Numbered from the stretch's first letter, positions 9,560 through 20,052 are shown. The stretch is DNA of 64,000 nucleotides from Firmicutes bacterium HGW-Firmicutes-15 (GCA_002840245.1 PHAA01000010.1:35010-99009); one strand, 5' to 3'. A program made the numbers and translations. The notes: a model not told the origin generated them from the sequence alone.

Positions 9560-10330
9560 TTGATTAATAAAGTAGAAATCTGCGGAGTCAATACGTCAAA
9601 ATTACCAGTACTAAAAAATGAAGAAATGCGGAACCTCTTCACCGCTATGCAAAAGGGTCAGGTGGAGGCTAGAGACAAGCTTATTCAGGGGAATCTAAGA
9701 CTGGTGTTAAGTGTAATACAGCGTTTTAATAATAGGGGAGAATTTGTGGATGACCTTTTTCAAGTAGGTTGTATAGGATTAATTAAAGCCATTGATAATT
9801 TTGATCTTGGCCAGAATGTTAGGTTCTCAACTTACGCAGTTCCCATGATTATCGGGGAAATACGTCGTTATTTACGAGACAATAATGCAGTAAGGGTTTC
9901 CCGGTCCCTAAGGGACATTGCCTACAAAGCATTACAGGTGCGGGAGCGGCTTATATCGGATAATTCTGCTGAACCAACCATTGCTCAGTTGGCAGAACAA
10001 TTAGAAGTAACGCGTGAAGAGGTGGTCTTTGCCCTGGACGCTATTCAGGAACCGGTTTCGCTTTTTGAGCCTATATATAATGATGGCGGAGATCCTATTT
10101 TGGTAATGGATCAAATCAGTGATGATAAGAACACAGACACCTCGTGGTTAGAAACAATTACCATTAATGAAGCATTAAAAAAGTTGAATGAACGGGAAAA
10201 GCATATTGTATCATTAAGGTTTTTCAACGGCAAAACTCAGATGGAAGTAGCTGACGAGATAGGAATATCTCAGGCACAAGTATCAAGGCTGGAGAAGGCA
10301 GCTCTTAAGCAGTTGAAAAAATATGTTTAG
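9560..10330 (+). CDS. sigG: RNA polymerase sporulation sigma-G factor
   Basis: MINKVEICGVNTSKLPVLKNEEMRNLF; immediately downstream of sigE. Confidence 0.95.
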   Translation: MINKVEICGVNTSKLPVLKNEEMRNLFTAMQKGQVEARDKLIQGNLRLVLSVIQRFNNRGEFVDDLFQVGCIGLIKAIDNFDLGQNVRFSTYAVPMIIGEIRRYLRDNNAVRVSRSLRDIAYKALQVRERLISDNSAEPTIAQLAEQLEVTREEVVFALDAIQEPVSLFEPIYNDGGDPILVMDQISDDKNTDTSWLETITINEALKKLNEREKHIVSLRFFNGKTQMEVADEIGISQAQVSRLEKAALKQLKKYV

Positions 10331-10382
10331 AAAAATTGCAGGAAAATAAAATTTTGGTTTTGTGTTTTAAGGGGGCTATTGG

Positions 10383-10526
10383 ATGAAAAAAAGTTTGTGG
10401 ATAATTATTCTAATGGCACTAATATTAGCTATGACTGTACCGATTACGCTCTATTTATATCAAAGCCAACAGGCATTTACACCGGATAATTTAATCATTA
10501 TCCATACCGCTGCTAGCAGCCAATAA
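10383..10526 (+). CDS. Small 47 aa membrane/secreted peptide, unknown (not in ORF track)
   Basis: AAGGGGGCTATTGG SD then ATG; MKKSLWIIILMALILAMTVPITLYLYQSQQAFTPDNLIIIHTAASSQ; followed by terminator. Confidence 0.55.
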   Translation: MKKSLWIIILMALILAMTVPITLYLYQSQQAFTPDNLIIIHTAASSQ

Positions 10527-10575
10527 ACTGCAACACTAGGTGTTGTCATAGCATATTACGGATGTCTATTTATTT

Positions 10576-10600
10576 GTCCTGTGTCGACAGGACTTTTTTT
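10576..10600 (+). terminator. Terminator after the small ORF downstream of sigG
   Basis: GTCCTGT-GTCG-ACAGGAC-TTTTTTT. Confidence 0.88.
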
Positions 10601-10671
10601 ATGTTAATATTTGCAGAAGGGGCTATCGGGTACTATGATTGATAACCCTAAAATTGGCAGGAGAATGTTGA

Positions 10672-12054
10672 ATGGAAAATAATAGGCCCTCAGCTCACCT
10701 GAAATGGAATAATAGAAATGAGGAAATAAAGAGTCAGGCAGGAAATAGTATCCGAGAAATTGAAAGGATTATAGTAAATCCGATATTTGATAACCAGTCA
10801 TTTTTTAAACAAATGGGGGAACCTGTTTCCATCGATGGGGAGATTAAAAACCGTTATTATTATGGGGACAATTATAATCTGCTTCAAGTTCTGGCCAAAA
10901 GTAAAAATGAGAGGAAAATTGATCTCATTTATATAGACCCGCCATATATGACAGAGCTTGACTATCATTCTAGGATAAGCGTAGGAACTTATTCGGATAT
11001 ACGGCATATCAACCGGAAAGCATTTCAAGATACATGGGAAGGCGGACTGGATTCGTACCTGGACATGCTATATTCTCGTTTGCGATTAATGCGGCAGGTT
11101 TTGGCTGAAAATGGAAGTATATTTGTGCATGTGGATTGGCATAGCAGTCATTATGTTAAAGTATTGTTAGATGAAGTATTTGGCCGAGATAATTTCATTA
11201 ATGAGATTGTATGGTGTTTTGGAGGGGGGGGGAGTTCCCGTAAGCATTTTCAGCGTAAGCATGATCTAATTTTCTGGTATTCTCGTAGCTCTGAATACAC
11301 TTTTAACCCGCAGTATCGTCCTTATACCTCAGGTACGGTACAGCGCGGGCTGACTAATGTTAAGGGCGATCGTTACAAACTTAATGAAGAAGGAGCAATA
11401 ATGCAGGATTGGTGGGTGGACATCAATAAAATCCTCAGTCCTACAGCCCGGGAAAACCTTAAGTTTCCTACTCAAAAACCAAAAGAATTAATAAAAAGAA
11501 TGATTATATCAGCTTCCCATTCAGGAAGCCTGATTGCAGATTTTTTTGCTGGTTCCGGTACCACGGCTGAAGTCTGTAATGAACTGGGTAGAGACTGGAT
11601 TTTGAGCGATAGTAGTAAACTAGCCTTGCAAACCAGTTTATATCGACTTTTGAAGTCGGGCTCGCCCCCTTTTACGATTGTTACAGGTGAAAAATGTCCT
11701 GAAAATTATGGTCAGGGAGAACTAGTACTTAAAAAACCTGTTTTTAGGAAAAGCGATAAAAGTGGGTGGCTTATGGAACTTGGAATAGAATCTTATTGTC
11801 CTATAAAGGAAAATAAGCGACCGTTTTCCCAAGATTTTTCCTCAGATATTGAGTTCTGGGAGCTTGACTTAGATTATAATGGGGAAATATTTAATTCACA
11901 TTACCAGGTGATGAGAGAGAAGCAAAGGTTTAAAGACCCGATTGCTCTGAACTTACTGGTCCATGTTCCAGAGAAAGAAAGCTATAAAATTGCTGTAAAG
12001 GTTTATGATGTTTTTGCAACCCACACCATGGCGGTGGTAACATTTGAACCATAA
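10672..12054 (+). CDS. Orphan DNA methyltransferase, N6-adenine/N4-cytosine type, beta class
   Basis: DLIYIDPPY (motif IV) precedes DFFAGSGTTAEV (motif I); RKHDLIFWYS; no restriction gene adjacent. Confidence 0.88.
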   Translation: MENNRPSAHLKWNNRNEEIKSQAGNSIREIERIIVNPIFDNQSFFKQMGEPVSIDGEIKNRYYYGDNYNLLQVLAKSKNERKIDLIYIDPPYMTELDYHSRISVGTYSDIRHINRKAFQDTWEGGLDSYLDMLYSRLRLMRQVLAENGSIFVHVDWHSSHYVKVLLDEVFGRDNFINEIVWCFGGGGSSRKHFQRKHDLIFWYSRSSEYTFNPQYRPYTSGTVQRGLTNVKGDRYKLNEEGAIMQDWWVDINKILSPTARENLKFPTQKPKELIKRMIISASHSGSLIADFFAGSGTTAEVCNELGRDWILSDSSKLALQTSLYRLLKSGSPPFTIVTGEKCPENYGQGELVLKKPVFRKSDKSGWLMELGIESYCPIKENKRPFSQDFSSDIEFWELDLDYNGEIFNSHYQVMREKQRFKDPIALNLLVHVPEKESYKIAVKVYDVFATHTMAVVTFEP

Positions 12055-12129
12055 CCAAACTTTAGTCCCTAAACCTCAAAGCATCAGCTTTAAGGCCAGA
12101 TCTTTGATCCTAAAATAATAATTAGTAAG

Positions 12130-12167
12130 GTAAGGAACGGAGTGATTTAACCACTACCGTTCCTTAC
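12130..12167. terminator. Bidirectional terminator between convergent genes
   Basis: GTAAGGAACGGAGTG / CACT(A)CCGTTCCTTAC long stem between plus-strand methyltransferase and minus-strand small gene. Confidence 0.75.
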
Positions 12168-12210
12168 TTTTGGAAATGGTATTGAACGACATCCTCCTAA
12201 TTAATTCTAC

Positions 12211-12417
12211 TTAAAATCTTTTGCGCATTTTATTGCCCAACAGATACACCCCAGCTATTGCTGTGGCATGCAGAGCCCACCAACCCGGCTCCATAATACT
12301 GAATGTTCCTGGATCAATCTTGTCATCATGGGATAGTTTTCTTGCCATGGCATCTTTATAGTCCATCATATTTGAAAACACCAGCCAGCCCTCCTTAATA
12401 ATATTTTTTGAATGCAT
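12211..12417 (-). CDS. Small 68 aa protein of unknown function, probable C-terminal TM
   Basis: Only plausible minus-strand gene: own SD (GAAGGGGAAAATATATATG on minus strand), convergent terminator, GWWALHATAIAGVYLLGNKM hydrophobic segment. Confidence 0.7.
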   Translation of the reverse strand: MHSKNIIKEGWLVFSNMMDYKDAMARKLSHDDKIDPGTFSIMEPGWWALHATAIAGVYLLGNKMRKRF

Positions 12418-12592
12418 ATATATTTTCCCCTTCGTATTGCTTTTTAAAGAAAGTAAATTGTCCCACTTTTGAAAACATTTTAAGGTATTGTATCTTGCAT
12501 AGTGATGGTTTTTATGTTATCAATTGCTTTAGAGGTTTTTAGCCCTTGTATAAATTTTACAAAAATTTTTATGTAACCGAGGTTGTGAGGGA

Positions 12593-13687
12593 ATGGATAT
12601 AACTGAACTGGCTATATTATATTTTTTTCATACCCTAAAAGGCATAGGTAATAAAACTTTATGGATAATTAAAGATGAATGGGGAAGTTTTCAGAACTGC
12701 TTTGAGGCTGATAGCCGATCTTTATACCGGTCTTCATTATCAGTTCCGATCATTGATGCGATTGTTGATGGTAGAAGGAGAACTAATCCATCGGGGCTGT
12801 TAGAAAAGCTTCGAGATGAGGATATCAAAATATGTTGTGTGGGAGATGATGATTATCCCCAGCTCCTTGGAAGTATCTTTGATCCGCCCTACATATTCTA
12901 TTATCATGGCAACATAGAAATACTTAAGGATTTTTGCATTGCTATTGTAGGTTCTAGAGCTGCAAGCACCTATGGTAAAGGGCAGGCTAGGCGTTTTGGG
13001 AATGAACTTGCCAATCATGGTATGGTAGTGGTCAGTGGTATGGCTAGGGGAATAGATACAGAAGCGCATCGAGGAGCCTTGGAAGCGAGAGGAAGAACTG
13101 TAGCCGTTTTAGGTAGCGGGGTTGATGTAGTATACCCGCCGGAAAGTGTAAAACTATATACCAGTATATGTGAAAGCGGGCTAGTTTTGAGTGAGTTTCC
13201 TCCGCATGCGCACCCGGAACCAGGTAATTTTCCGGTAAGGAACCGAACTATATCAGGTCTGTGCAGAGGAGTATTGGTGGTGGAGGCTCAAAAAAAGAGC
13301 GGAGCCTTGATCACAGCTGATTTTGCCTTAGAACAGGGACGAGAAGTCTTTGCTGTTCCAGGCCCTATTAACAGTAAAAACAGCGTAGGGACCAATTTTC
13401 TAATAAAGCAAGGAGCTTGTCTGGTAAGTGGAATAGAGGACATTTTGGCAGAGTATGGTTTAAATAATCAAAATGATTTGCGACAGGTAAGTCAAGGAGA
13501 ACTTCTCTTTGGTCTGGAGGTTGAAGAATTATCGGTGGTAGAAGCCTTAGGACATGAAGCGGAGCATTTTGATATTTTGATGGGCAGTACGGGATTAAGT
13601 ACCGGGGCATTAAGCGCAGTACTTCTGAAACTGGAATTAAAGGGCATAATTAAGGCGTTGCCCGGCAATTACTATGTAAAGATTTAG
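12593..13687 (+). CDS. dprA: DNA processing protein DprA
   Basis: IVGSRAASTYGK, VSGMARGIDTEAHRGAL, FPVRNRTISGL; precedes topA. Confidence 0.94.
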   Translation: MDITELAILYFFHTLKGIGNKTLWIIKDEWGSFQNCFEADSRSLYRSSLSVPIIDAIVDGRRRTNPSGLLEKLRDEDIKICCVGDDDYPQLLGSIFDPPYIFYYHGNIEILKDFCIAIVGSRAASTYGKGQARRFGNELANHGMVVVSGMARGIDTEAHRGALEARGRTVAVLGSGVDVVYPPESVKLYTSICESGLVLSEFPPHAHPEPGNFPVRNRTISGLCRGVLVVEAQKKSGALITADFALEQGREVFAVPGPINSKNSVGTNFLIKQGACLVSGIEDILAEYGLNNQNDLRQVSQGELLFGLEVEELSVVEALGHEAEHFDILMGSTGLSTGALSAVLLKLELKGIIKALPGNYYVKI

Positions 13688-13721
13688 AAAGCATAAAAAA
13701 CAGGAAGAGAGAGGTGATATT

Positions 13722-15800
13722 TTGGCGGAAAGCACACTGGTTATTGTTGAATCAGCTGCTAAGGCAAAAACCATAGCTAAGTTCCTAGGTAAAAATTATC
13801 GCGTTAAAGCTTGTGTGGGTCATATTAAAGACCTGCCCAGGAGCAAGCTGGGTATCGATATAGAAAACGATTTTGAGCCACAATATATTACAATACGAGG
13901 CAAAGGTGACCTACTCAAAGAAATAAAAAGCGAATCACAGAAGGCCGCACGGATACTGCTGGCTACTGACCCGGATCGGGAAGGGGAAGCCATTGCTTGG
14001 CATCTACAGAATGCTATGAAACTTCCGGAAAATTCTAATTGCCGAATTGAATTTAATGAGATTACCAGTGATGCAATCAAGCAGGCCATCAAGAAATCCC
14101 GACCAGTTGATATAAACCGAGTGAATGCTCAACAGGCTCGTCGGGTATTGGATCGCTTGGTTGGATATAACTTGAGCCCCCTGCTGTGGAGCAAGGTGCG
14201 CAAGGGATTAAGCGCAGGGCGGGTTCAATCGGTTGTGGTTAGAATAATATGTGAGCGGGAAAAAGAAATTGATGCTTTCGTACAAGAGGAGTACTGGACG
14301 ATAGAAGCAATATTGAGCGGGAAAAAAAAGGATAGCTTTGTTTCTAAATTAAATTCTTATAAAGGCGAAAAACTGGAGATAAGGAGTGAAGCGGAGCAAG
14401 AACACATTTCCTCATATCTGCAGGGGGCAAGCTTTTTACTTAAAAACATCGAAAAAAAGGAGAAACGCAAAAAACCCAACCCACCTTTTATTACCAGTAC
14501 TATGCAACAGGAGGCATCTAAAAGGCTGGGCTTTTATTCCAGCCGCACTATGCGGGTCGCTCAGGAATTATATGAAGGATTGGAATTGGGCAAAAAGGGT
14601 ACTGTAGGTTTAATTACCTACCTCAGAACCGATTCCACCCGTATATCGAAAATCGCCCAGGCAGAAGCCATGGAATATATAAATTCAGAATATGGCCACG
14701 ATTATGCACCCGCCTCAGCTAATGAGTACAAGAGTCGAAAATCAGCCCAGGATGCCCATGAGGCGATCAGACCTTCTTCGATTGAACGTACCCCGGAGAG
14801 TGTGAAAAATTATCTGGGTAGGGATCAGTATCGTTTATATAAACTGATCTGGGAGCGTTTTGTTGCCAGCCAGATGACGCCGGCAGTTTATGATACGGTT
14901 GTGGTTGATATTGATGCTGGTGACTATGGCCTGCGTGCTAATTCCTCACAAATCAAGTTTTTGGGTTACAAAAAGATCTATAATGACAGCGAAGAAGAAG
15001 ATGTAAAAAACCCGATTCCGGATATGAAACCGGGTCAGGTTCTGAATCTAAAGGAAATAAAACCGGAGCAACACTTTACCCAGCCACCGCCTCGCTATAC
15101 TGAAGCCAGCTTGGTTAAACTGCTGGAAGAGAAAAATATTGGTAGACCTAGTACGTATGCCCCCATAATTGAAACAATTTTAAAACGTCATTACGTGGAA
15201 CGTCAGAATAAGCAGTTCGTTCCTGCTGAATTGGGTTTTATTGTGGTGGATTTGTTAACCCAACATTTTGGAAATATATTAGACACCCAGTTTACTGCCA
15301 AGATGGAAGAAGATCTGGATCTCATAGAAGAGGGACAGTTAAACTGGAAGGGGGTTGTCCGCGATTTCTATGGTCCGTTTAATTCCGATATGGAGAAGGC
15401 CCAGGATTTAATTGAGAAGGTAGAGATCAAGGATGAAGAAGCCGGGAAGGACTGTCCCCAGTGCGGCAAGCCCATGTTCATTAAATATGGTCGCTTCGGG
15501 AAATTTATCGCCTGTTCTGGTTTTCCCGAGTGCAGGCACACTGAGTCTTTAAATGAAGAGGTAGGGGTTAATTGCCCGTTCTGCAGCGGTGCGGTAGTTG
15601 CTTTGAAGTCCAAAAAGGGCAGGAAATACTTTGGCTGCAAGAACTATCCGGAATGCAACTTTAGATCATGGAACAAACCTACTGGTGAAAAATGCCCTGC
15701 ATGTGGTGATGCCATGGTAGAAAAACTGAATAAAAATAAAGAAGTGAATGCGGTTTGCCAGAACTCAGAATGTACGCACTTCCAGGAAATGAGGAAATAG
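13722..15800 (+). CDS. topA: DNA topoisomerase I
   Basis: TTG start; LVIVESAAKAKTIAKFLGKNY, three C-terminal zinc ribbons. Confidence 0.97.
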   Translation: MAESTLVIVESAAKAKTIAKFLGKNYRVKACVGHIKDLPRSKLGIDIENDFEPQYITIRGKGDLLKEIKSESQKAARILLATDPDREGEAIAWHLQNAMKLPENSNCRIEFNEITSDAIKQAIKKSRPVDINRVNAQQARRVLDRLVGYNLSPLLWSKVRKGLSAGRVQSVVVRIICEREKEIDAFVQEEYWTIEAILSGKKKDSFVSKLNSYKGEKLEIRSEAEQEHISSYLQGASFLLKNIEKKEKRKKPNPPFITSTMQQEASKRLGFYSSRTMRVAQELYEGLELGKKGTVGLITYLRTDSTRISKIAQAEAMEYINSEYGHDYAPASANEYKSRKSAQDAHEAIRPSSIERTPESVKNYLGRDQYRLYKLIWERFVASQMTPAVYDTVVVDIDAGDYGLRANSSQIKFLGYKKIYNDSEEEDVKNPIPDMKPGQVLNLKEIKPEQHFTQPPPRYTEASLVKLLEEKNIGRPSTYAPIIETILKRHYVERQNKQFVPAELGFIVVDLLTQHFGNILDTQFTAKMEEDLDLIEEGQLNWKGVVRDFYGPFNSDMEKAQDLIEKVEIKDEEAGKDCPQCGKPMFIKYGRFGKFIACSGFPECRHTESLNEEVGVNCPFCSGAVVALKSKKGRKYFGCKNYPECNFRSWNKPTGEKCPACGDAMVEKLNKNKEVNAVCQNSECTHFQEMRK

Positions 15801-15801
15801 A

Positions 15802-17124
15802 TTGCCATTAGTTCACGTAATTGGAGGTGGGTTGGCCGGATGTGAGGCAGCCTATCATATTGCTCAGGCTGGAACCAAGGTGAAACTGTGGGAGATGAGA
15901 CCTGAAAAAATGACCCCGGTACATAAGTCGGGCCAACTAGCGGAGTTGGTATGTAGTAATTCTCTAAAATCAGAACTTGCTGCTACAGCCCAGGGTTTAT
16001 TAAAAGAGGAAATGCGAGCAATGGGTTCCTTAATACTGCAATGTGCTGATCAAGCTAGGGTTCCGGCTGGGTCCGCATTAGCTGTGGATCGGGAGCTTTT
16101 TTCGGCACTAGTTACCGATGCGGTTGAATCGCATCCTGGTATTGAGCTTATTCGCGAGGAAGTGACGATTCTTCCTGAGAAAGAACCAGTAATCATAGCT
16201 ACTGGACCATTGACGTCGGAAAAACTATATCAGGAACTGCTTTGTATGAGCGGAGAGGAAAATCTGTTTTTTTATGACGCGGTGGCTCCCAGCGTGACCC
16301 TGGAAAGTATGGATAAAGAGAAAATTTTTAAGGCGTCCCGCTATGGCAAAGGTACGGATGATTACTATAATTGTCCAATGAGCAAAGAGGAGTATGAAAA
16401 TTTCTACCATAATTTAGTGGATGCTGATGTAAGTGAAGGCCATAGCGTAGATAAAAAGCTTTTTTTCAATGGTTGTATGCCCATAGAAGTAATGGGCCGC
16501 CGGGGTCTGGATACCTTGAGGTTTGGCCCCATGCGCCCCGTGGGCTTATCAGATCCGCGAACCGGACAAAGAGCCTGGGCAGTAGTGCAACTTCGGCAGG
16601 AAAATAAAGAGGGAACGGTGTATGGCCTGGTAGGGTTTCAGACCCGTCTGAAATGGGGCGAACAGGATAGGATATTCCGTTTAATTCCCGGTCTGGAGAA
16701 TGCGGATTTTGTTAGACATGGAGTTATGCACCGGAATACTTACATAAACAGTCCCCGTTTATTGGAGCCAACCTTGCAGTATAAGAAAAATCCGGCGTTA
16801 TTTTTCGCTGGTCAAATAACGGGGGTCGAGGGTTATATGGAGTCGGCAGCAACTGGGATTCTAGCTGGTATTAATGCAGTGCGTATCCTTCAAAAACAAC
16901 CCCTGTTGGTATTGAATCATTGTACCATGTTAGGAGCATTGATAAATTTTATTACCGATAACAGTAATAAAGACTTTCAACCAATCAACGCAAACTTTGG
17001 AATACTACCTCCTTTAGCAACTATGATTAAGGATAAAAAAGCCAGGTATGAAGAGTATGCCAGACGTTCACGAGAAGCAATGATGATAATCGAAGAATTG
17101 TCTTTGATGCAGGTTGTAAAATGA
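15802..17124 (+). CDS. trmFO: Methylenetetrahydrofolate--tRNA (uracil-5-)-methyltransferase TrmFO
   Basis: VIGGGLAGCEAAYHIAQ, LVCSNSLKSE, GQITGVEGYMESAATG. Confidence 0.96.
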   Translation: MPLVHVIGGGLAGCEAAYHIAQAGTKVKLWEMRPEKMTPVHKSGQLAELVCSNSLKSELAATAQGLLKEEMRAMGSLILQCADQARVPAGSALAVDRELFSALVTDAVESHPGIELIREEVTILPEKEPVIIATGPLTSEKLYQELLCMSGEENLFFYDAVAPSVTLESMDKEKIFKASRYGKGTDDYYNCPMSKEEYENFYHNLVDADVSEGHSVDKKLFFNGCMPIEVMGRRGLDTLRFGPMRPVGLSDPRTGQRAWAVVQLRQENKEGTVYGLVGFQTRLKWGEQDRIFRLIPGLENADFVRHGVMHRNTYINSPRLLEPTLQYKKNPALFFAGQITGVEGYMESAATGILAGINAVRILQKQPLLVLNHCTMLGALINFITDNSNKDFQPINANFGILPPLATMIKDKKARYEEYARRSREAMMIIEELSLMQVVK

Positions 17125-17178
17125 TGCTAATTATGCTACATTCCCTTTATAGGAAGAATTTATGTGGAGGTGAACTGC

Positions 17179-18090
17179 GTGCTCTTTCAGCATGTGGAAG
17201 GTTTTTTGACCCAATTGCGCGTCGAAAAGAGCGCCTCCCAATTAACCCTGATCAGCTACAGAACTGATTTGAACCAGTTTTTAAATTTTATGGCCAAGTA
17301 TTATCAGGTGAGTCGGGATGAAGTATTAATCAGTTGCCTGAATCACCGTGCAGCTAGAGAATATATCGGCAGTATGCAGACTAATGGTTTAAGTAGAGCA
17401 ACTATGGCAAGAAAATTGGCGGCTTTGCGCTCATTTGTCAAATATCTGTGTCGCGAAAATGTTCTGGAAGGAAACCCAATTGCCAATGTCTCTACCCCCA
17501 AGCAGGAAAAAAAACTACCTCGCTTTTTATATCCTATTGAAATCAGCCTTTTAATGGATGCCCCTGATACTGGTAAGGCGGTGGGAATGAGGGACAAAGC
17601 TATTCTGGAAACTCTTTATGCCGCGGGGGTGCGGGTCAGTGAACTAGTGGGGATTAATCTGCCTGATCTAGATATGAATGAAGAATGGATAAAAATCAGG
17701 GGCAAAGGTAACAAAGAGCGACTAGCCCCTCTGGGAAGGAAAGCTAAAGCAGTTTTAATTAATTATATCGAACATGGAAGACCCTACCTTTCAGCCAAAA
17801 GCAGTGTTGACAGTAATGCCTTATTCTTAAATCGATTTGGTACTCGTCTTTCGGTGCGGAGCATAAGGAACATTATTAATAAATACGTTGAACAGTTGGC
17901 ATTTAACCAGAAGGTGAGCCCCCATACCCTCAGACATTCTTTTGCTACCCATTTATTAAACGGCGGTGCTGATCTACGTTCAGTGCAGGAACTATTGGGA
18001 CATGTTAAATTATCAACCACTCAGATTTATACCCATCTAACCCGAGATAGGATTAAGGCTATTCACGATGAAAATCATCCGCGGAGGTAA
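17179..18090 (+). CDS. xerC: Tyrosine recombinase XerC
   Basis: [30 protein letters not shown] start after GGAGGTGA (ORF track start 17164 lies in the SD). Confidence 0.93.
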   Translation: MLFQHVEGFLTQLRVEKSASQLTLISYRTDLNQFLNFMAKYYQVSRDEVLISCLNHRAAREYIGSMQTNGLSRATMARKLAALRSFVKYLCRENVLEGNPIANVSTPKQEKKLPRFLYPIEISLLMDAPDTGKAVGMRDKAILETLYAAGVRVSELVGINLPDLDMNEEWIKIRGKGNKERLAPLGRKAKAVLINYIEHGRPYLSAKSSVDSNALFLNRFGTRLSVRSIRNIINKYVEQLAFNQKVSPHTLRHSFATHLLNGGADLRSVQELLGHVKLSTTQIYTHLTRDRIKAIHDENHPRR

Positions 18091-18094
18091 TTAT

Positions 18095-18628
18095 ATGTTT
18101 GAAGCAACCACCATAGTAGCGGTAAAGAAGGGTGAACTAATGGCCATTGCCGGCGATGGACAGGTTACCTTTGGTCAAAATGTAGTGATGAAGAATAATG
18201 CTGTTAAAATTAGAAAGCTGTATGAAGGCCGAGTAGTGGCAGGGTTTGCCGGATCAGTTGCCGACGCTTTTACTTTGTTTGCCAAGTTTGAAGAGAAGCT
18301 GAAGGAGACCGGCGGCAATTTAACCAGGGCGGCAGTAGAAATCGCCAAAGAGTGGAGGACAGATAGAGTCTTACGCAAATTGGAGGCCCTGTTAATTGTT
18401 GCGGATCGCGAGAAAATGTTTATCATATCCGGAAATGGAGAAGTAATTGAACCGGATGATGGTATTACTGCGATTGGGTCCGGGGGGGCCTATGCCTTGG
18501 CTGCAGCTCGTGCCTTGGCGCGATTTACCGATATGACCGCTCCGGAGATTGCCAGAGAGTCATTGAAAATAGCGGCGGAAATATGCGTGTTTACCAATGA
18601 TCGGATTACAGTTGAGGTAGTGGAGTAG
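18095..18628 (+). CDS. hslV: ATP-dependent protease subunit HslV/ClpQ
   Basis: [30 protein letters not shown] after GCGGAGG. Confidence 0.96.
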   Translation: MFEATTIVAVKKGELMAIAGDGQVTFGQNVVMKNNAVKIRKLYEGRVVAGFAGSVADAFTLFAKFEEKLKETGGNLTRAAVEIAKEWRTDRVLRKLEALLIVADREKMFIISGNGEVIEPDDGITAIGSGGAYALAAARALARFTDMTAPEIARESLKIAAEICVFTNDRITVEVVE

Positions 18629-18639
18629 AAAAGGAGACG

Positions 18640-20046
18640 TTGGCTTTGCATAATCTTACACCCAAAGAGATAGTAGAAGAGCTGGATAAATATATAATTG
18701 GCCAAAAGGATGCCAAAAAGGCAGTTGCTATTGCTCTCAGAAACCGGTATAGGAGAAAACTACTCCCGATCGAGTTAAGTGAGGAGATTTATCCGAAAAA
18801 CATTATTATGATAGGCCCCACCGGGGTAGGCAAAACTGAGATTGCTCGTCGTCTAGCTAAATTGGTCAGGGCACCTTTTATAAAGGTCGAGGCCAGTAAA
18901 TTTACCGAAGTGGGTTATGTAGGCCGGGATGTTGATTCAATGATTCGGGATCTGGTGCAAACCTCTCTCAGAATGGTAAAACAGGAAAAGATGGAGGAGG
19001 TAGAGGAAAAGGGTTTAATTCTGGCTGAAGAGAGGATAGTAGAATGCATTATCCCCCTGCCGGCAAAAAAGGAGAAGTCTATTAAGAACCCTTTTGAATT
19101 CCTGATGGGCCAATCTCAGGATAATCATGACGGGGATGAAGATTATCCGAGGCGTTTACGCGACGTTGAGCAACAGAGGGAAATCATTCGGCAAAAGCTA
19201 GCCCGCAAGGAACTGGAACAAGAAATAATCGAAATTGAAGTGGAAGAAAAAAACAATTCGTTTATGGAAGTAATATCCGGATCGGGTGTTGAAGAGATGG
19301 GAATCAACTTGCAGGATGTTCTGGGCGGAATCCTACCAAAAAATAAAAAGAAAAGAAGGTTTACGGTGGAGGAAGCTCGTAAAATATTGGGCCATGAGGA
19401 AGCCACTCGGCTTATCGATGCGGATGAGGCCAACCGTGAAGCTATCAGAAGGGTGGAAGAGGACGGTCTGGTATTTTTAGATGAAATAGATAAGATTGCC
19501 AGCAAAGAGAGTTCGTATGGCCCGGATGTTTCCCGCGGAGGGGTACAAAGGGATATTTTGCCTATTATTGAAGGTTCAACGGTAGTTACTAAATATGGGC
19601 CAGTTAAAACTGACCATATCCTTTTTATCGCCGCCGGGGCTTTTCATGTGTGCAAACCTTCTGACCTAATACCGGAGTTACAGGGCAGATTTCCGATTCG
19701 CGTGGAGTTGGAAAGTCTCAAAAAAGATGATTTAAAAAGAATCCTTACTGAGCCTCATAATTCTCTAATAAAACAATATATAGCCTTACTATCAACTGAA
19801 AATGTAGAATTAGCTTTTGGTGATGATTCGATAGACTATATTGCCGAAATGGCTTATGAAGTAAATGCAAGAACAGAAAATATTGGAGCTCGGCGCTTAC
19901 ATACCATTATGGAAAAGGTATTGGAGGATTTACTTTTTGATGCGGCTTATATGCGGGGGCAAAAGATTGAAATTGACCGAAATTATGTAGAACAAAGGCT
20001 CAAAAAAATAGCGGAAGATGATGATTTGAGTAGATATATCCTGTAG
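18640..20046 (+). CDS. hslU: ATP-dependent protease ATPase subunit HslU/ClpY
   Basis: [43 protein letters not shown]. Confidence 0.97.
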   Translation: MALHNLTPKEIVEELDKYIIGQKDAKKAVAIALRNRYRRKLLPIELSEEIYPKNIIMIGPTGVGKTEIARRLAKLVRAPFIKVEASKFTEVGYVGRDVDSMIRDLVQTSLRMVKQEKMEEVEEKGLILAEERIVECIIPLPAKKEKSIKNPFEFLMGQSQDNHDGDEDYPRRLRDVEQQREIIRQKLARKELEQEIIEIEVEEKNNSFMEVISGSGVEEMGINLQDVLGGILPKNKKKRRFTVEEARKILGHEEATRLIDADEANREAIRRVEEDGLVFLDEIDKIASKESSYGPDVSRGGVQRDILPIIEGSTVVTKYGPVKTDHILFIAAGAFHVCKPSDLIPELQGRFPIRVELESLKKDDLKRILTEPHNSLIKQYIALLSTENVELAFGDDSIDYIAEMAYEVNARTENIGARRLHTIMEKVLEDLLFDAAYMRGQKIEIDRNYVEQRLKKIAEDDDLSRYIL

Positions 20047-20052
20047 GAGGTT

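Noticed and set aside
19143-19480. Overlapping ORFs inside hslU on both strands
   Set aside because: Compositional shadows of the hslU frame; no start signals.
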